From Brassicibacter mesophilus (lineage in GTDB: Bacteria; Bacillota; Clostridia; Tissierellales; Proteiniboraceae): a stretch of DNA of 64,000 nt. A program made the position numbers and the translations under genes. This document shows, in pieces, positions 6,791 to 15,187 of the stretch. Every line of letters begins with the position of its first letter. Position 1 is the stretch's first letter. The notes under the pieces were generated by a model. That model saw nothing but the letters and a program-made list of their open reading frames with translations, ran no database searches and was not told the DNA's origin. The stretch spans positions 62,001 through 126,000 of the forward strand of contig NZ_JBNPXI010000008.1 of the NCBI RefSeq assembly GCF_050433385.1. Direction: 5' to 3'.

Positions 6791-8280
6791 TACTCAATGC
6801 CCCCTTTTGTTAAAATATATGGAACAATAATATCTTCATATCTAAACTCACCATGAGAGCCGCCTTCTGTTGTTGAGTGCATACCATGGTCTGAAGTTAT
6901 TATCACTCTTCCATTCCACTCAGAGATAAGTTTGCTTATATATTTGTCAGTGTTCTCTATTCTCTCCATAGTTTTTTCAGACAAGTCACCATTAGCATGT
7001 CCTGCATCATCTATTCCATGAAAATGAACTAACACAAGATCATGGGCTTCATCAATTGCTTTTAATGCACTTTCAAATACTTCATCATCTGTGGTACCAT
7101 TCGAATTTTTATCTATATTTAGTATAGGTTCTATTTCTGTGTTTAATATTTTAATATTTCCTTCGATTAATGCAGTACTTTTATTTAACTTAATACATGC
7201 ACCAAAAACTGATTCAGTCTTTAAGTCTTTTTGCTTTCTTGAATATACTCCGTTTTCTGCTGGACTTTTTCCTGTTATCATTGCAGCAAATCCTGCATTT
7301 GTAACTGGCTTATACACAGATGATGCTTTAACTGCATTTCCAATGCCTTTTAGAATAGGAGTTTTATTGTTTTCTATGGCATATTGATACTGGTGGTATC
7401 CAAATCCATCAAGATAAATCAATAATACTTTCTCATCATTTTTTAAGAAGTGAAGTGCATCATGGTATGAGTCGGTTATACTTATTGAAGGTGGATTTAG
7501 CATTATTCCCTTTACCTTTTCAATTTCTTTTTTCCCGTCTCCGTATATGTAGTTTATGTAGTTGTCCTTTACTTCAAAATATCCATTCACGTCATAATAT
7601 CCATAACCACTTTCTTCTCCCATTATTAAAGCATTCTGTACATCTTGAACATTAACTACTTCCTCAAGAGTAAATATCTTTTTATGAGTATATATAGAAG
7701 TACTATATTCTCCTTTATCTCTATCAACTGTTGATTTTCCTTCAAAATATGGTAGCGTAGTTCTTTTATCTGAATATAACTGACCTACAGTAAAATTGGC
7801 TATATTTTCACTGTCTTTTATTATATTGATTCCAATATCTAGTGAATTTTCATTGGAAACAACTACTATTTCCTTAATCCTCTTTATGTTACTGCTTATT
7901 GGATGATTAAAGTTTATTGCCTCCCATCCATTCTCATCCGAAAATGTAATATAGCTTTTCTCTAAGTTTTTGTTCTCTATTTTTGCCATAAGCCCATCTT
8001 CTCCTAATAATAGTAGCTCACTAGACTCTTTTAATGGAGATGATTTATTAATTATGTCTTGGAGTTTAAAAGCTTTTATCTTATTGTCCTTATTTTCTAT
8101 AGTAACTTTTCTAAATATATCGTCAAAGCTTTTTAATGTTACAACGTTGTTAACATCACCAACTACTTTTAATGGAGGTATGTATCCTATGTCTTGATTC
8201 ATTACAGTATCAGACAATTTGCCGATGATAAAACCTAATACTAAAAGAATGGGTATTATAATTATCAGTCGTTTATTCAA
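6790..8280 (-). CDS. Membrane-anchored alkaline-phosphatase-superfamily hydrolase with pterin-type N-terminal domain(s)
   Basis: 496 residues with a TTG start after AAGGAGGCG. An N-terminal anchor (4-20) is followed by an Oxidored_molyb-like domain (about 37-142, VVGDVNNVVTL to RIKEIVVV), a possible second partial copy (about 200-260), and an alkaline-phosphatase/NPP-type catalytic domain (285-496). Metal and nucleophile positions are visible: D291 (YLDGFG), T327 in KPVTNAGFAAMITG, D424 and H428 (HGIDDAGH), D464 and H465 (SDHG), and H476 (GGSHGE). It should hydrolyse a phosphoester or phosphodiester outside the membrane. By context the substrate may be a nucleotide-linked pterin cofactor; that is inference. 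Confidence 0.8.
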   Translation of the reverse strand: MNKRLIIIIPILLVLGFIIGKLSDTVMNQDIGYIPPLKVVGDVNNVVTLKSFDDIFRKVTIENKDNKIKAFKLQDIINKSSPLKESSELLLLGEDGLMAKIENKNLEKSYITFSDENGWEAINFNHPISSNIKRIKEIVVVSNENSLDIGINIIKDSENIANFTVGQLYSDKRTTLPYFEGKSTVDRDKGEYSTSIYTHKKIFTLEEVVNVQDVQNALIMGEESGYGYYDVNGYFEVKDNYINYIYGDGKKEIEKVKGIMLNPPSISITDSYHDALHFLKNDEKVLLIYLDGFGYHQYQYAIENNKTPILKGIGNAVKASSVYKPVTNAGFAAMITGKSPAENGVYSRKQKDLKTESVFGACIKLNKSTALIEGNIKILNTEIEPILNIDKNSNGTTDDEVFESALKAIDEAHDLVLVHFHGIDDAGHANGDLSEKTMERIENTDKYISKLISEWNGRVIITSDHGMHSTTEGGSHGEFRYEDIIVPYILTKGGIE

Positions 8281-8296
8281 ATGTTCGCCTCCTTAA

Positions 8297-8854
8297 CTAT
8301 ATACTTTCAGATATATTAAAATCTTTAAATTTATTAATTATCATATATGCTATAACTCCACCTAAGCCTCCTGATAAAGCGGCACTACTAAGACTTAACA
8401 GTAAAGGCACTAAGGGAAGCCTAAAAAATACTATATTGACTAGAAATGTTCCACTTATATTTGCAACTATTCCTGAAATAAAAAGACAACCGAGACAACA
8501 GCCTCGGTGTCGAGAAATCAATAATACAATATCGACAGCTAGTCCTGGAAGAATATATGTAAAAAAGCTCATTATCCCATGTGTTCCGAATATTCCAAGA
8601 CTAATTACCATAATCGCTTGAACTACAGCAATAAGCGTAGCTGTCCCTCTTTTTCCAACCAATCCCGCTCCTAGCACTATCCACATCATATAAAAACCTC
8701 CTGCTATAGCACCACCAGGTATGTACAGTGGACCTGTTATGATATGTGCAAGTGGAACAACAACCGGCTTAGTTGCTATTCCTAAGGCAGCCATCATAGC
8801 TATCACTACGAGATTGAATACGGAAAATCCATTAAAAAACTTTCGACCCCACAT
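8297..8854 (-). CDS. ECF transporter substrate-binding S component (specificity unknown)
   Basis: 185 residues with six hydrophobic segments and the short loop chemistry of S components: AMMAALGIATKPVVVPL in helix 1, GPLYIPGGAIAGGFYM, and FTYILPGLAVDIVLL. It resembles the YkoE-like/hydroxymethylpyrimidine group more than BioY, RibU or ThiT, but I cannot fix the ligand. The RHRGCCLGC segment in a cytoplasmic loop is unusual. An AGGAGG-like site precedes the ATG. Together with EcfA, EcfA and EcfT downstream it makes a complete group I ECF importer, and the riboswitch and MobB point to a molybdopterin-related ligand or precursor. Confidence 0.82.
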   Translation of the reverse strand: MWGRKFFNGFSVFNLVVIAMMAALGIATKPVVVPLAHIITGPLYIPGGAIAGGFYMMWIVLGAGLVGKRGTATLIAVVQAIMVISLGIFGTHGIMSFFTYILPGLAVDIVLLISRHRGCCLGCLFISGIVANISGTFLVNIVFFRLPLVPLLLSLSSAALSGGLGGVIAYMIINKFKDFNISESI

Positions 8855-8869
8855 GATATTTCCTCCAGC

Positions 8870-9355
8870 CTATTTGTTTACTTTTATTTTAGCTACATTC
8901 TTTATCCACCAGTTAGCTCCTTTGCCATCAACTACAAGCTGTACTGGTCCATCTTCACTGCCAAGCTTTTGTCCATCAACAGTAGTCCCTAATATTGTTT
9001 TATCACTGTTTACTAAGTCAGGTGTATATTCCTTAGAGTATCCGTCTGCCGCTTCTACTATAATTGTAGTAAAGCTTTCTACTCCGGTAGTTTCAAGTAC
9101 TTTAGATAATAGGGTACCTGTCCAGCTTTGCTCTGTCTCACTTCCATCTTTCTTTTTCATCGTTGCTTTAATATCTACTTGTCCAGCTTTATCTGTGTCT
9201 AGATTTGTGAATTCAACAGTTTTACCATCAGCAGTTTCTATTGATATCGTCCATTCTGGTTTTTGCTCTGTTTGGGCTGGTTCTCCATTGCTACAAGCAG
9301 TAAAAGCTAGAACTGTCATAATAAGCACTAATAAAATTGATAATTTTCTTTTCAT
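8870..9355 (-). CDS. Lipoprotein with one sulfite-oxidase-like pterin-domain fold
   Basis: 161 residues with a clear lipoprotein signal (LAFTAC, Cys21). One Oxidored_molyb-type domain follows: WTISIETADGK, SWTGTLLSKVLE, VEAADGYSKEY, GPVQLVVDGKG and the terminal ANWWIKNVAKIKV. There is no Cys after the lipidated one, so the usual molybdenum thiolate ligand is missing. AAGGGGG precedes the ATG. It is a paralogue of the flanking genes in this operon and probably an extracytoplasmic binding or scavenging protein for the ECF importer. Confidence 0.7.
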   Translation of the reverse strand: MKRKLSILLVLIMTVLAFTACSNGEPAQTEQKPEWTISIETADGKTVEFTNLDTDKAGQVDIKATMKKKDGSETEQSWTGTLLSKVLETTGVESFTTIIVEAADGYSKEYTPDLVNSDKTILGTTVDGQKLGSEDGPVQLVVDGKGANWWIKNVAKIKVNK

Positions 9356-9473
9356 TTATATTGCCCCCTTTTATAATATAGCTTAGCATGCAATTTTAAA
9401 ATCTCTTCTTCTTAAGTGTAAGTTAAACTAAAATTCATCTAAAGTTTAAAACTTCTCTGAATTAAGTTTCACT

Positions 9474-10559
9474 TTATTTTACAGCTTCTATTGATAGAAG
9501 CTTTTTAACTGAAGTACTCTTATCTAATCCTTCAAAATATACTCTTACAACATTATCTTTCTTATATACTACACCTTTATCTATATCTGACGAAGATATT
9601 TCGACACTGTATCCATCGTCTGATTTAAACACATACTTATCAAAAGCAGCCATTCCCACTTCATCGAAGATGTCTTTTAAAGCTACTCCTATCTTATCTC
9701 CATAAGTTTTGGATTCAAGTGTTTTTAGAGCTTCATCTACACTTAAAAATCCTGTGTTATCACAACCAAACCATAGTATGTGTTTTACATGCATTCCTTT
9801 AGGCATATCTGGGGATAGAAATAGTGGAGCTTCTTCTCCAGTTACTTTGATATATCCGGTTTTAAATACTTCTGTTGTTTCATTTTTTTCTAGTCCATCA
9901 CTTGATTTTATGTATATTCTGTCAAAGTTTTTACTATTAACAAATTGTTCCATAATTTCAGCACTCTTTACTGCTTTATCTACACTTTCATAGTATGTAT
10001 AATCATACTGGTTAAGTATTTGTGTAGCTGTATCAAACACTATTAACTTCTGCGTCTCATCCTTTTCTATGTTCTTTATGATTTCAATTTCACTTAGATT
10101 TCTAACCCAATACATTGCTCTTTCATCTGGCACTACTATTCTTATAGGCTTGCTCTTTTCGTCTAACGGCTTTCCATCTATTTCGTATGCCAATATAACA
10201 TCTCTGCTTTTTAAAACCTCACTAGGAACATCTATAGAGTATCCATCTCCTGCAACTAGTCTTATTCCAGCTAGGTCCTTCTGAGACTTATTGTATTTTT
10301 GAAGTATGGTTTCAAATAATGCTCCTGTAGCCTTATATTTCTTCTCTTCTCCACTTGAACTTATGGAAATGACATCCTTCGTCACTGGTTCTACGCTTTT
10401 TATTTCTTCTATGTTTAATACTATGACCTCATCCTGTAATCCTGATATAGCTATTATTTCAACATCTCCAACTACATCAATAGGTTCATTGCTCTTTGCA
10501 CATGCCGCAATGGACAAAGCAAGTATTAAAGACATAATTAATATAACTAGCTTTTTCAA
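9474..10559 (-). CDS. Lipoprotein with two tandem sulfite-oxidase-like domains
   Basis: 361 residues, TTG start after GGGGGT, lipobox SIAAC (Cys20). Domain 1 (about 28-160) runs from VVGDVEIIAISG through AGDGYSIDV and RIVVPDERAMYWVRNLSEIEI. Domain 2 (about 175-358) has KTGYIKVTGEEAPLFL, KSDDGYSVEIS and a final VRVYFEGL segment. Each lacks a Cys at the molybdenum-ligand position. The arrangement suggests a tandem ligand-binding protein; together with neighbours it brings the number of such domains in this operon to at least five. Alternative: a structural partner of the FMN-binding protein encoded upstream. Confidence 0.68.
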   Translation of the reverse strand: MKKLVILIMSLILALSIAACAKSNEPIDVVGDVEIIAISGLQDEVIVLNIEEIKSVEPVTKDVISISSSGEEKKYKATGALFETILQKYNKSQKDLAGIRLVAGDGYSIDVPSEVLKSRDVILAYEIDGKPLDEKSKPIRIVVPDERAMYWVRNLSEIEIIKNIEKDETQKLIVFDTATQILNQYDYTYYESVDKAVKSAEIMEQFVNSKNFDRIYIKSSDGLEKNETTEVFKTGYIKVTGEEAPLFLSPDMPKGMHVKHILWFGCDNTGFLSVDEALKTLESKTYGDKIGVALKDIFDEVGMAAFDKYVFKSDDGYSVEISSSDIDKGVVYKKDNVVRVYFEGLDKSTSVKKLLSIEAVK

Positions 10560-10575
10560 GCTTTTTACCCCCTTT

Positions 10576-11103
10576 TTATTTATTCATCTTCATATAGTTT
10601 GCTAATGAAAGGTTCACTCCGTTTACAACTGCTTCACTGCTTATTGTAGCTCCTGTAACGGCTACTATTTCATTTGGTCTTTCCGCTATTATTTTCACTG
10701 TCTTAAGCTGCCTATCTGCATTTTTGTTGTTAAATCTGTCCAGAAACCATTCCTCTGTTATATACCCTCCATATGCTTCTGTCTCATTATGACTTAGAAT
10801 CTGTATATCTGTAACTTCATCTAAATCCATATCTATACTGGTTATCAGCTTAATGGTCCCTTTGTAACCCTTTACTCTAACAATCTGCACTATCTCTTCA
10901 TTTTCATTTATAGTATTTAAAGCTTTATATACTCTTATAATATCTCTATTCTCATATTGCTTTAGCCTTGATACATTCTCATATTTGTCATCTAAATCAT
11001 ATGAAGAATATAACTGTATATAGCCAAAAAACAAAGATATACATAGTATGCCTGCTACAATTATAATTATCTGTCTCTTGCCTTTGAAAAAAATCACCCC
11101 CAA
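10576..11103 (-). CDS. Membrane-anchored FMN-binding domain protein (RnfG/NqrC type)
   Basis: About 175 residues with one N-terminal membrane helix (11-30) and an FMN_bind domain ending in VTGATISSEAVVNGVN, where the TGAT motif would carry covalent FMN on T153. ApbE, which attaches the flavin, is not in this window. It is the first gene after the riboswitch. The start is uncertain: the TTG at 11103 and GTG at 11097 both lie in or just after the U-tract of the upstream terminator, and the GGGGG sits too close to them. By family it carries electrons outside the membrane, and here it may serve redox steps on the imported cofactor. Confidence 0.8.
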   Translation of the reverse strand: MGVIFFKGKRQIIIIVAGILCISLFFGYIQLYSSYDLDDKYENVSRLKQYENRDIIRVYKALNTINENEEIVQIVRVKGYKGTIKLITSIDMDLDEVTDIQILSHNETEAYGGYITEEWFLDRFNNKNADRQLKTVKIIAERPNEIVAVTGATISSEAVVNGVNLSLANYMKMNK

Positions 11104-11138
11104 AAAACAAAAATAGCTTCCTCCATAGTAGAAGAAGC
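11101..11138 (-). terminator. Intrinsic terminator forming the riboswitch expression platform
   Basis: GCTTCTTC (minus strand from 11138) pairs with GAGGAAGC through a 7-base loop, followed by TATTTTTGTTTTTT. It directly abuts the first codon of the FMN-binding gene, so transcription must be let through for any of the operon to be made. Confidence 0.82.
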
Positions 11139-11204
11139 ATATAATTTCATAAGCATAAAAATACAGAATGTTTATTATAACATCTGTTGAAAAATTTATG
11201 TCTT

Positions 11205-11318
11205 ATTACTATCTCCTTTCCACAACGGGAGGCATGAAAGTTTCCAATCACACCCTGCCGGCTTGTTTACCATAGACTTAAGAATCAACAGGTACTTCAA
11301 GCTCGGAGACTTGTGTTT
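11205..11318 (-). ncRNA. Moco/Tuco-family riboswitch (molybdenum or tungsten cofactor RNA motif)
   Basis: The leader contains GCCTCCCG followed nine bases later by AAAGGAG, as I recall from the E. coli moaA Moco RNA (GCCUCCCG...GGAAAGG). The closing stem P1 pairs TCTCC (11305-11309) with GGAGA (11212-11216). A second stem pairs GCTTG with CAAGC and encloses TACC/GGTA. A third stem, AGG..TGTGA with TCATGCCT, is capped by GGAAAC, a GAAA-type loop. The 5' part is short, so the tungsten-cofactor variant lacking one stem cannot be excluded. A promoter precedes it and a terminator follows. Gene content (ECF, MobB, pterin-domain proteins) fits such a sensor. Confidence 0.78.
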
Positions 11319-11324
11319 TCTTTT

Positions 11325-11353
11325 ATATTATATTGTTTAAAATATTTTGTCAA
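11325..11353 (-). promoter_or_regulatory. Promoter of the riboswitch/ECF operon
   Basis: Consensus TTGACA at 11348-11353 and TAATAT at 11325-11330 with a 17-base spacer; predicted start near 11318, just ahead of the riboswitch P1 stem. Confidence 0.8.
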
Positions 11354-11396
11354 TATTGTAACAAGTTAACTACAAATCCACAATAACTAGTTAATA

Positions 11397-12008
11397 CTAC
11401 TTTTTACTTTTGACTCTTTTTAATCGAAAGAAATCCTCCCTTTCTTTTTCTTCAAGAACCTCTTGAATAAATTTTATTTGTGTTGTATACTTTGGAATCT
11501 GTATTTTTTCTAGTGCGTTAGCTCTCTTTTGCGTTTTTTCAATCTCCATTGCTAGTTTAAATACTGAATTCTCTATCTCTGCAAGTTCATATATAAGATA
11601 TTTTACTTCAGTAAACTTAGCTATAGCTGTATCTAAAACTGGATTAGTCCTAAAAAAACCATATTGAGGATCAAGTTTTTCTTTCTCATATATCACCTTA
11701 GGAATTTCTACACCCATGACACTTTTTAACAAAATATCAAATTCTTCTTCTTTTGGTATTGAAAGTGAAATTTCTTCTACATTATTTACTCCAAGAGTTA
11801 TATTTACAAATTCTAAAGCCCTATATGCCTCTTTAAATGTAATCGAAACTCTGTCTTGAACCTCTTTAGCTTTGTCTATAAGAGACATCATCTCTTTTAT
11901 AAGAACAGTCCTTTTTTTATCTAGCAGCTCAAAGCCTTTTTTTGAGAACTCTAATGAGTTCTTAGCTTTTATAAGGTTCGATTTTGTTGGAGCAGCATTT
12001 ATAGCCAT
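11397..12008 (-). CDS. ntpD: V-type ATPase subunit D (central stalk)
   Basis: 203 residues with the long antiparallel coiled-coil plan of subunit D: MAINAAPTKSNLIKAKNSLEFSKKGFELLDKKR at the N-terminus is the family hallmark, and a basic tail ends in RLKRVKSKK. It is the rotor shaft that turns inside the A3B3 head. Last gene of the nine-gene operon, 18 bases after subunit B. Length is normal. Confidence 0.95.
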   Translation of the reverse strand: MAINAAPTKSNLIKAKNSLEFSKKGFELLDKKRTVLIKEMMSLIDKAKEVQDRVSITFKEAYRALEFVNITLGVNNVEEISLSIPKEEEFDILLKSVMGVEIPKVIYEKEKLDPQYGFFRTNPVLDTAIAKFTEVKYLIYELAEIENSVFKLAMEIEKTQKRANALEKIQIPKYTTQIKFIQEVLEEKEREDFFRLKRVKSKK

Positions 12009-12025
12009 ATAAATACTTCCTTTCG

Positions 12026-13399
12026 CTATTTGTTTATATACTTCTCTATCAGCTTCGGATCAATTCTGTCTAGCTCTTCAACAGGAAGAATAGATAGTAT
12101 CTCCCATGCTAAGTCTAACGTATCTTCTATATTTCTATTTTCATCGAAATCCTGATTAATGAACTTAGCTTCAAAAACTCTTCCGAACTCCATGTATTTT
12201 CTATCAGTTTCAGAAAGATCATCTTCTCCTATGATTTGAGATAGAGCTCTTACCTCCTGTACCTTCGAATATGACGAAAATAACTGATTTGCAACCTCAG
12301 GATGATCTTCACGTGTAAATCCTTCTCCTATTCCATCCTTCATCAGTCTAGAAAGAGACGGTAGAATATTTACTGGTGGATATACGTTTTTCTGATAAAG
12401 CTCTCTTCCTAAAACAATCTGACCCTCTGTTATATATCCAGTAAGGTCTGGAACTGGATGTGTGATATCATCATTAGGCATAGTTAAAATAGGTAACAGC
12501 GTTATAGAGCCATCTGTATCTTTTAACATTCCTGCTCGCTCATATAATGATGCTAGATCAGAGTAAAGATATCCTGGATACCCTTTTCTGCTAGGTACTT
12601 CCTCTCTTGCTGAAGAAACCTCTCTTAGTGCCTCACTATAGCTTGTTATGTCTGTCATTATGACTAATACATGCATGTTTTTTTCAAAAGCTAAATACTC
12701 AGCAGCAGTTAATGCACATCTAGGAGTTGTTATTCTCTCTGCTATAGGATCATTTGCATAGTTGACATACATTACTACCCTGTTTAGTGCTTCAGACTCA
12801 TCAAAGCTTTTTTTAAAGAAATCGGCATCATCATGTTTAACTCCAATGGCTGCAAAAACTATGGCAAAGTCATTATCTGCATCAGAGCTTATTTTTGCTT
12901 GCCTTACAATCTGAGCTGCTAACTCATTATGAGGTAACCCGTTGCCTGAAAATATAGGTAGTTTTTGTCCTCTAATCAAAGTCATTAGTCCATCTATTGA
13001 TGATATGCCAGTCTGGATATAGTTTCTAGGATATTTTCTAGCTACAGGATTCATCGGTCTTCCATTTATATTATAGGTCTTTTCGCTGTAAATCTCTCCA
13101 CCATTATCTATTGGATGTCCAATACCATTGAAGACTCTACCTAAAATCTCCTTTGAAAGAGGTATTTTAAAAGGCTGTCCGGTAAAGCTCACTGTAGTAT
13201 TTTTAGTTGACATTCCTGCTGTTGATTCAAAGACTTGAACGATTACCTTATCTTCTTCAATTTTAATTACTCTTCCCATTCTACTTTTATGACCTTCAAC
13301 TTTTATCTCAATAATCTCTCCATAAACAGCATTTTGTATGTCTGATAGCTCTATTAAAGGCCCTTCTATCCTATCGAGTGCCATATATTCCTTCTTCAT
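12026..13399 (-). CDS. ntpB: V-type ATPase subunit B (non-catalytic)
   Basis: 457 residues. It has the typical GRVFNGIGHPIDNG and the LPIFSGNGLPHNELAAQIVRQA region, where the P-loop is replaced as in all non-catalytic B subunits, and MPNDDITHPVPDLTGYITEGQI. It forms the hexameric head with subunit A. The ATG lies 13 bases after the end of the A gene. No irregularity is seen. Confidence 0.96.
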   Translation of the reverse strand: MKKEYMALDRIEGPLIELSDIQNAVYGEIIEIKVEGHKSRMGRVIKIEEDKVIVQVFESTAGMSTKNTTVSFTGQPFKIPLSKEILGRVFNGIGHPIDNGGEIYSEKTYNINGRPMNPVARKYPRNYIQTGISSIDGLMTLIRGQKLPIFSGNGLPHNELAAQIVRQAKISSDADNDFAIVFAAIGVKHDDADFFKKSFDESEALNRVVMYVNYANDPIAERITTPRCALTAAEYLAFEKNMHVLVIMTDITSYSEALREVSSAREEVPSRKGYPGYLYSDLASLYERAGMLKDTDGSITLLPILTMPNDDITHPVPDLTGYITEGQIVLGRELYQKNVYPPVNILPSLSRLMKDGIGEGFTREDHPEVANQLFSSYSKVQEVRALSQIIGEDDLSETDRKYMEFGRVFEAKFINQDFDENRNIEDTLDLAWEILSILPVEELDRIDPKLIEKYINK

Positions 13400-13411
13400 A
13401 CCACCACATCC

Positions 13412-15187
13412 CTATTCGTTAGAGTATTTAGCCTCAAGTTTATCATAAAACTCATCTATCTTATTTCTTAAGTCATTTATTCCTTCTAGATTATCGTTAG
13501 GAATACTATATTTCATCTTGATTACATCATTAAATATTTCATCATCCTTTACTTGAGAAATTGGAGCTCCTTTTTTTACTAATGCATAGCTTCTATCATA
13601 AAGATAGCTTATCAGCTTTAACATCTCATATTGCTTTTTAAGTGGAACATATGTATCTTCCTTATGAAATGCGTTTTGCTGCAAAAAACCTATTCTCAAG
13701 ACCTTAGATATCTCAAGAATAACTCTCTGATCATCCGGCAAGACATCTTCTCCTACAAGTAACACTATCTCTTGAAGCTTATTTTCTTCATGCAGTATTT
13801 CTAACATTTTGGCTCTTAACTTCATCATATCTTCAGCTACATTTTCCTCATACCATGCTTTCAAGGTCTTAACATAACCACTGTAGCTTGTTAACCAGTT
13901 TATAGCAGGAAAATGCCTTGCATGCGCAAGCTCTCTGTCTAGTCCTAGAAATACATTGACAAACCTTTTTGTATTTTCAGTTACAGGCTCTGAGAAGTCT
14001 CCACCTGCAGGTGACACTGCTCCTATGATAGTAACTGAACCGTCTTTGTTATTTAATGTATTTACATAACCCGCTCTTTCGTAGAATTCTGCAAGTCTAG
14101 ATGGCAAATATGCTGGATACCCTTCCTCTGCAGGCATCTCTTCAAGTCTTCCAGAAATTTCTCGTAGAGCCTCGGCCCATCTTGATGTTGAATCTGCCAT
14201 TATAGCCACATGATAACCCATATCTCTAAAATATTCGGCCATAGTTATTCCTGTATATATACTTGCTTCTCTGGCTGCAACAGGCATATTTGAAGTATTA
14301 GCTATTAAAATCGTTCTCTCCATTATTGGTTTCCCTGTTTTAGGGTCTATAAGTTCTGGAAAATCCTCTAGTACTTCAGTCATTTCATTTCCACGCTCAC
14401 CACAGCCTACATAGACAATTATGTCTGCATCTGACCACTTAGCCAACTGATGTTGTGTCATAGTTTTTCCAGTTCCAAAGCCTCCTGGTATAGCTGCCGT
14501 ACCACCTTTTGCTATCGGAAAAAACATGTCTAGTACCCTCTGACCAGTTATTAGAGGTCTATGAATAGTCATTCTTTCTTTTACAGGTCTTGCATCTCTT
14601 ACAGGCCATTCTTGGTACATTTTTAAATTATGTTCATTATTTTTATCATCTTTTAATACTACAAGTACTTCTTCTATATTGTATTTACCACTTTTTTTAG
14701 CATTTACTACAGTCCCATTAATATTAGGAGGAACCATTATTTTGTGAATAATAAGTGAGGTTTCCTGTACCTCAGCAAATATCTGCCCTCCGCTTAGTTG
14801 TTCTCCTTCATTTACAAGCATATTAACTTCCCATTCTTTATCAATATCCAGAGATATAAGACCTATCCCTTCAGGAATGAATCCTTTAGACATATCGTTT
14901 ATAGTTTTTAGTGGTCTTTCTATACCATCAAACATATTGCCCAGCATCCCTGGTCCGAGCTTCAGAGATAAAGGTCTTCCTGTGGATATAATCTTTTGAT
15001 TTGTATTAAGCCCTTCAGTTTCCTCATATACTTGTACTGTTCCTATATCACCGTTAATAGTGATAACTTCTCCTATTAGTTTTTTATCTCCTACCATGAC
15101 CATTTCTCTCATTTTAAAGCCTGCCATTTTCTTCCCCTGAATAACTGGACCATTAATCATTGTAACTATACCATTATTTTCATTCAT
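13412..15187 (-). CDS. ntpA: V-type ATPase catalytic subunit A
   Basis: About 591 residues. Walker A is PGGFGTGKTMTQ, followed by VYVGCGERGNEMTEVL with the catalytic Glu, then MADSTSRWAEALREISGRLEEMPAEEGYPAYL. The bulge (non-homologous) region near 115-185 is present, as in A/V-type rather than F-type enzymes. The ATG at 15187 follows CAGGTGG and overlaps the end of subunit E; a GTG nine bases upstream is an alternative. It hydrolyses or makes ATP, coupled to ion flow. Confidence 0.97.
   Translation of the reverse strand: MNENNGIVTMINGPVIQGKKMAGFKMREMVMVGDKKLIGEVITINGDIGTVQVYEETEGLNTNQKIISTGRPLSLKLGPGMLGNMFDGIERPLKTINDMSKGFIPEGIGLISLDIDKEWEVNMLVNEGEQLSGGQIFAEVQETSLIIHKIMVPPNINGTVVNAKKSGKYNIEEVLVVLKDDKNNEHNLKMYQEWPVRDARPVKERMTIHRPLITGQRVLDMFFPIAKGGTAAIPGGFGTGKTMTQHQLAKWSDADIIVYVGCGERGNEMTEVLEDFPELIDPKTGKPIMERTILIANTSNMPVAAREASIYTGITMAEYFRDMGYHVAIMADSTSRWAEALREISGRLEEMPAEEGYPAYLPSRLAEFYERAGYVNTLNNKDGSVTIIGAVSPAGGDFSEPVTENTKRFVNVFLGLDRELAHARHFPAINWLTSYSGYVKTLKAWYEENVAEDMMKLRAKMLEILHEENKLQEIVLLVGEDVLPDDQRVILEISKVLRIGFLQQNAFHKEDTYVPLKKQYEMLKLISYLYDRSYALVKKGAPISQVKDDEIFNDVIKMKYSIPNDNLEGINDLRNKIDEFYDKLEAKYSNE

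Noticed and set aside
8721..9386. 221-codon plus-strand frame opposite the S-component and lipoprotein genes
   Set aside because: Spans two real genes on the other strand, including their ribosome sites; composition is not protein-like.
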